A stretch of DNA of 64,000 bases, from positions 1 through 64,000 of the forward strand of contig JBFICW010000011.1 in assembly GCA_041581635.1 (NCBI GenBank), given 5' to 3'. The stretch comes from Porticoccus sp041581635. Its GTDB lineage: Bacteria > Pseudomonadota > Gammaproteobacteria > Pseudomonadales > Porticoccaceae. The notes under the pieces are model-generated. The model did not search any database, was not told the origin of the DNA, and saw only the letters and a program-made list of their open reading frames with translations. Positions 60,356-64,000 of this stretch are shown here, in pieces (the first letter of the stretch is position 1; the number at the start of each line of letters is the position of its first letter). Made by a program: the position numbers and the translations under genes.

Positions 60356-62635
60356 ATGAATAATACAGTGAATTTAGAAGGTGATGTACAGGATCAGGAA
60401 CTGATCCAGAAGTTCCTTAAGGACACGACTCTCTTCTTGGGTCCAGACCCAGAAATTATGCGTGATCACAGCATCATGCCGCGAACTTCAAGCGAAGAAG
60501 AGTGCATGGAGCGGTTTACTGATCTTAACCAGATTTCTTCCATTCGTGACCGATTGCAGTCGGCCTGTGAAGAAGGTTTTGAAATGGTAGAGCAGATGGG
60601 TGCAGCACCTGGTGCAAAGTGGGGCGATATCATTACTGGCATTTACTCAGCGTCAGGTGACTTGACTATTGGTAGTGCTGGCGGTGTATTGATCTTCTCC
60701 GCATTGGTTCACCATCCAATCAAATTCATCATCAAAAACTGGATTGATGAAAAGACTGTTGGTGTTAAGGAAGGTGATGGTTTTATCCATAACGATTCTC
60801 GTTACGGTAACGTACACAACACTGACCAAAGCATGATTTTGCCAGTGTTCCATGAAGGCCGGTTGATTTGCTGGGTAGCCTCGACAGTTCACGAAGGTGA
60901 AAACGGTGCGATTGAGCCAGGTGGTATGCCTTCTATGGCAGAGACTTCTTTTGATGAGGGACTGAAAATGTCTCCATTTAAAGTGGTTGAAAACTATCAA
61001 ATCAAGCGTGACATTTTGACTTTCTTGCAGAACTCAGTACGTGAGCCAAAACTGCAATACGAAGATATGAAAGTGAAACTCTTCGCCTGTATGCGCCTTG
61101 AAAAGCGTATTAAAGAAGTTTTTGAAACTGATGGCCCAGATGCGCTGACAGCCTGTCTACGCTATACCAATGAGAGCGTGGTGACAGAAGTTCGCCGTCG
61201 TATTTCTGAATGGCCAGATATGACTGTTCGTACTCAGACTATTATGGATAGTACTCTGCGTGAAAATGCATTGTTGAAAATCAATCTGGCTGTGACGAAG
61301 AAAGGTGATCGCCTCATCTTTGACTTTAGCGGAACCAGCCCAGAATTGACTAACCGTGCCATCAACACTCAGTTGCCAGGTATGAAAGGCATGGTAGGTC
61401 AGGCCTTTATGAATCACATTTGGCCTGATTTGCCTCGTGGCCAAGCGGGTCTTTCTCCCATTGAGTTTGTCACCCAGGAAGGCACGCTGGTTGATTGTTC
61501 GTATGCGGCACCCAACTCTCAGAGTTTGATGTCCATCTTCCACAGTTTTACTGTGGCCCAGCATGCGACGGCGAAATTCCTGTACAGCTGTCCAGATAAG
61601 TACACTCGTGTTCTAGCGCCCTGGCACAACATGATCAATACCTTCATTTGGGGTGGTGTTAACCAGCATGGTGAAACACTGGGTAATCTATGTGCGGACC
61701 TTAACGGCATGGGCGGTGGTGCTCGTATGGATCGTGATGGTGAGCATGCTCTGTCACCAATTTTCGCGACCATGGCAGACATCGGTGAGCAGGAAATGAA
61801 CGAAGAGGAAGTACCTTTCCTTCAGTTGGTTTCGAAGAAGATGACCACCAATACTCAAGCGCCGGGTAAGTACCGTGGCGGTATGGGTTACAGCATGATT
61901 GCTTCTACAAAAGATAGCGAGCAATGGGGCTTTATGACGACCACTCAGGGTTCTAAAGCGCCTACCATTCAAGGTTTGTTTGGTGGCTATGCTAGCGGTT
62001 CATATCCGCTGTGTAAGGTAAAGGGTGTGGACGTTTATGACGTGTTGCTGACAAACCCTGAGCAGTTCAAGCACAGTATTGATGAAATCATGAACGAGCA
62101 ATCACTTGTGGGTGCTGAATATACTACTCATCACATGGGTATGGGTTTCGATATCTCCAAGCGTGGTGACTTGTACATGATCTCTCAGGGTTCTGGTGGT
62201 GGTTATGGTGATCCTCTTGAGCGTGACCCAGAATATGTGATCATGGATATTGAAGAAGGTCTGATTACTCCAGACTGGGCGAAGAAACTCTACAAAGTTG
62301 AGTTTAATGAAGCTACTCTCGCTCTGGACATGGAAGCAACAGAGAAACTTCGCGCTGATTATCGTGAAACACGCAAAAAGCAGGGCTTGCCTTACGCTGA
62401 ATTCGTTAAGAAGCATGTTAAGGATACACCTCCAGCAGATATTCCATTCTATGGTTCTTGGAATGGGGATAATGAGGTTGTTTATGCAGGCAACCCTAAT
62501 GACAAGCGAGATGCCAACAATCCTGGTCCTATTTATGTCACACATCCAAAAGATGTTAGGATTAATGAACTGGAAGCCGAGCTTGAAGCAGTAAGAAAAC
62601 AAGCTGGTATTCCTTCACAGGATACAAGGAAATAA
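60356..62635 (+). CDS. apcD: Acetophenone-carboxylase-like subunit D (HyuB type)
   Basis: 759 residues (about 84 kDa), of the hydantoinase B/HyuB family. Family stretches are D-F-S-G-T-S-P-E-L (in place of the usual F-x-G-T/S-S-x-Q), G-D-I-I-T-G-I-Y, P-G-G-M-P-S, and near the end Q-G-S-G-G-G-Y-G-D-P-L-E-R-D. HyuB subunits hold the active site for the ketone/amide substrate. GAGG lies 10 bases before ATG 60356. It ends with a Glu-rich helix, then AAGGA and the next start two bases after its stop. Confidence 0.87.
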   Translation: MNNTVNLEGDVQDQELIQKFLKDTTLFLGPDPEIMRDHSIMPRTSSEEECMERFTDLNQISSIRDRLQSACEEGFEMVEQMGAAPGAKWGDIITGIYSASGDLTIGSAGGVLIFSALVHHPIKFIIKNWIDEKTVGVKEGDGFIHNDSRYGNVHNTDQSMILPVFHEGRLICWVASTVHEGENGAIEPGGMPSMAETSFDEGLKMSPFKVVENYQIKRDILTFLQNSVREPKLQYEDMKVKLFACMRLEKRIKEVFETDGPDALTACLRYTNESVVTEVRRRISEWPDMTVRTQTIMDSTLRENALLKINLAVTKKGDRLIFDFSGTSPELTNRAINTQLPGMKGMVGQAFMNHIWPDLPRGQAGLSPIEFVTQEGTLVDCSYAAPNSQSLMSIFHSFTVAQHATAKFLYSCPDKYTRVLAPWHNMINTFIWGGVNQHGETLGNLCADLNGMGGGARMDRDGEHALSPIFATMADIGEQEMNEEEVPFLQLVSKKMTTNTQAPGKYRGGMGYSMIASTKDSEQWGFMTTTQGSKAPTIQGLFGGYASGSYPLCKVKGVDVYDVLLTNPEQFKHSIDEIMNEQSLVGAEYTTHHMGMGFDISKRGDLYMISQGSGGGYGDPLERDPEYVIMDIEEGLITPDWAKKLYKVEFNEATLALDMEATEKLRADYRETRKKQGLPYAEFVKKHVKDTPPADIPFYGSWNGDNEVVYAGNPNDKRDANNPGPIYVTHPKDVRINELEAELEAVRKQAGIPSQDTRK

Positions 62636-62636
62636 T

Positions 62637-63491
62637 ATGGCACTAGACCTAGTCTCATACCTAAAGTCGGGGGATTCGTCCCCCCGCCTTTGGGTTAACT
62701 TTAATGAGTACACTAAAAAGCTTTTGCTGGGTGAGGGTGAAAACCCTTGGACCACACCCGCTGCCTATATGTCTTTTTATGGGCAGGCTCATGGTTTGGT
62801 GAAAGCTGACGTGGTTGTGCTTGATGTATGGGATCTGTTTCAGCACTGGATGGAGGAGGATGAAAAAGCCATCCCATCTATGGCTGAAAAGGGTCGTCTG
62901 ACTTATGCGCTAAAAACCATGCTGGAAGCTTTTGCTCCGAGAGAGTTGTTGGCTGAAGTCATTACTGCTGTGAGCAATAACTATGGGGGTTCAACCCCTA
63001 TAGTTTTGGTTGTTCCTTCACCGCGGTCTCTTTTGGTCAAAGCTCATAAGGCTGCCACAGGAAAAGATGCCGAGCCGGAAGAAATGGCGATAGATACTGC
63101 TGGTATGTATTTGGCTGATTTTCTTCGCTATTTCAGTGAAACGGACTTGTCTGGTGTGTTGTTGGTAGAAGATGAAAACTTGATGCCGAGTAGTACCGAA
63201 GAATTGTCCTGGTACCAGCCTGTGATTAATATCGCTAAGCACTACCGTTGGGCTGTTGGTGTCCAGTTACCTTTTTCTGATGACGGTTTTAATGTGCCGG
63301 ACGATGTGGGTTTTGCAATTACTCCAGCTGGGTCTGCTATTTCAGCAAACACACTTGGTGTCGATATTAGCCAGCCTCTTTGGAGTGGTGGAGATATTGC
63401 TGGGAAAAGTGATGGCTTTTATTACTTCTCTATTCCAGCAGATGCAAAACCAGAGTCTGTTCTTGAGACAATTTCAAATCTGAAAAAATAA
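62637..63491 (+). CDS. apcE: Acetophenone-carboxylase-like subunit E
   Basis: 284 residues (about 31 kDa), soluble. Its place and size fit ApcE, the loosely bound fifth subunit needed for full activity in Aromatoleum; it belongs to no widely known family. Seen: an N-terminal aromatic stretch with W-T-T-P-A-A-Y-M-S-F-Y, D-V-W-D-L-F-Q-H-W, a V-V-P-S-P-R-S-L turn, and a W-S-G-G-D-I-A segment near the end. These do not define an active site. The identity rests on context more than on motifs. Confidence 0.75.
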   Translation: MALDLVSYLKSGDSSPRLWVNFNEYTKKLLLGEGENPWTTPAAYMSFYGQAHGLVKADVVVLDVWDLFQHWMEEDEKAIPSMAEKGRLTYALKTMLEAFAPRELLAEVITAVSNNYGGSTPIVLVVPSPRSLLVKAHKAATGKDAEPEEMAIDTAGMYLADFLRYFSETDLSGVLLVEDENLMPSSTEELSWYQPVINIAKHYRWAVGVQLPFSDDGFNVPDDVGFAITPAGSAISANTLGVDISQPLWSGGDIAGKSDGFYYFSIPADAKPESVLETISNLKK

Positions 63492-63505
63492 TTTGGGATC
63501 TTGAG

Positions 63506-64000
63506 ATGCGGCTCGTCGATTTTCTGGATCATAGCTCTGCAAACCTGCCTCTTGATGCTGACAATCAAGTCAGCTCAGGGGCAGGGTTTTATGATCTCGG
63601 TAATAATGTGTCCCTGAGTTACCCAGAGATGGTGAATGCTTCTATCCACTTGGCGGAAGCATTAAGGCAAAAAGGGGTAAAAGCTCAGGACGTGGTGGCT
63701 ACTTATGCACCCAACTCCGTGGCTGCTTATTGCTGTATCTTTGCGATTTCTCGCATAGGTGCAGTTTGGTTGCCCCTTAATGTTAGAAACACATTAGATG
63801 CTAACTTAAAGCTGATCGATAAGTCTGGAGCAGCCTTGTTGTTTCTGGATGAAGGGATTGCTGCTCAGCATCCTGAATTGTCTAAGTTTTTTGGTAAAGA
63901 TAAATTGATTTTCCTCGATGGCCAGCAAGTTGCTGGCCGGGCTTTTTCTTCTCTCAGGAAGGCGCCTGAGGGTGGTAACAAAAGCGATAAAAAAACATGC
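63506..64000 (+). CDS. Acyl-CoA ligase (AMP-binding), partial
   Basis: 165 residues from ATG 63506 up to the window edge with no stop. This is the N-terminal part of an ANL-family ligase: Y-P-E-M-V-N-A-S then A-T-Y-A-P-N-S-V-A-A-Y-C-C-I-F-A-I-S-R-I-G-A-V with W-L-P-L-N-V-R. The P-loop and A8 motifs fall beyond the edge. In Aromatoleum the gene after apcE is a benzoylacetate-CoA ligase; here a beta-keto-acid:CoA ligase role is inferred from position. It begins 14 bases after apcE stops, so it is in the same operon. Confidence 0.85.
   Translation, partial: MRLVDFLDHSSANLPLDADNQVSSGAGFYDLGNNVSLSYPEMVNASIHLAEALRQKGVKAQDVVATYAPNSVAAYCCIFAISRIGAVWLPLNVRNTLDANLKLIDKSGAALLFLDEGIAAQHPELSKFFGKDKLIFLDGQQVAGRAFSSLRKAPEGGNKSDKKTC

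Noticed and set aside
62102..62602. Reverse frame of 166 residues
   Set aside because: Antisense to apcD with poor start; the sense gene is clearly coding.
55753..62635. Reading the operon as acetone carboxylase or 5-oxoprolinase/hydantoinase
   Set aside because: Acetone carboxylase has three genes and one HyuA-type subunit; oxoprolinase lacks the small zinc subunit and fifth subunit. Two HyuA-type genes with a CoA ligase fit the acetophenone type better.
1..64000. CRISPR arrays, prophage or rRNA genes
   Set aside because: No regularly spaced repeats, phage structural genes or rRNA signatures were seen; the only tandem repeats are the three 20-bp units at 55404-55463, which lack spacers.

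Overview
The window is a chromosomal stretch of a gammaproteobacterium, probably a marine member of the Cellvibrionales/Pseudomonadales side of the class. That placement is inferred from gene order and protein resemblance, since no rRNA is present. Several blocks keep gene neighbourhoods known from pseudomonads and relatives: metG-apbC-dcd near rnfABCDGE, purM-purN with hda nearby, fdxA-mutS ... pncC-recA ... recX, and alaS-lysC-csrA-tRNA-Ser(GCT).

Layout. Bases 1-1150 hold the end of an unidentified gene and a mobile-looking two-gene unit (merC plus a small cysteine-rich GDCCVxC-type protein). Its ends and attC-like hairpin identify it as an integron-type gene cassette. From 1157 to 6594 come a lytic-transglycosylase-like lipoprotein, an indoleamine 2,3-dioxygenase homologue, a SulP anion transporter and an orphan ThDP enzyme. 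From 6782 to 12830 lies the complete six-gene Rnf electron-transport operon, followed by metG and the divergent apbC. An unrecognised AT-rich gene (16016-16822) splits apbC from dcd. From 17.8 to 30.4 kb are small conserved membrane/periplasmic genes (SirB2, DUF3014, DUF3108, DUF2066, DUF2069), purN/purM, hda, an aldehyde dehydrogenase, a TlpA-like thioredoxin, YihY, an ArsC-family protein, a WrbA-like flavoprotein and SppA.

From 30.5 to 43.3 kb runs the fdxA-mutS-pncC-recA-recX backbone. It is interrupted by two cyclic-di-GMP proteins, a GDT1 cation transporter, a TrmA/RlmD-type methyltransferase, a sterol-desaturase-like protein and a DUF4126 protein. A perfect LexA box lies over the pncC stop codon in front of recA. 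From 43.4 to 50.5 kb are cell-envelope genes, hinT, alaS, lysC, csrA, a tRNA-Ser and an HPF-type ribosome-hibernation factor. From 50.6 to 55.3 kb are nhaR and an accessory-looking group: YncE-like propeller, cupredoxin-like protein, overlapping polytopic membrane protein, and a DUF3565-DUF1971 fusion.

The most striking part is the right end (55.6-64.0 kb). Five genes match the subunit sizes and order of the ATP-dependent acetophenone carboxylase ApcABCDE of Aromatoleum aromaticum, and an acyl-CoA ligase (cut by the window edge) follows them. The operon is preceded by a perfect-consensus sigma-54 promoter, a 16-bp perfect palindrome and three tandem 20-bp repeats resembling an IS21-family insertion-sequence end. 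Together these suggest an acquired, activator-controlled pathway that carboxylates a ketone to a beta-keto acid and activates it as the CoA thioester. The true substrate cannot be read from the sequence.
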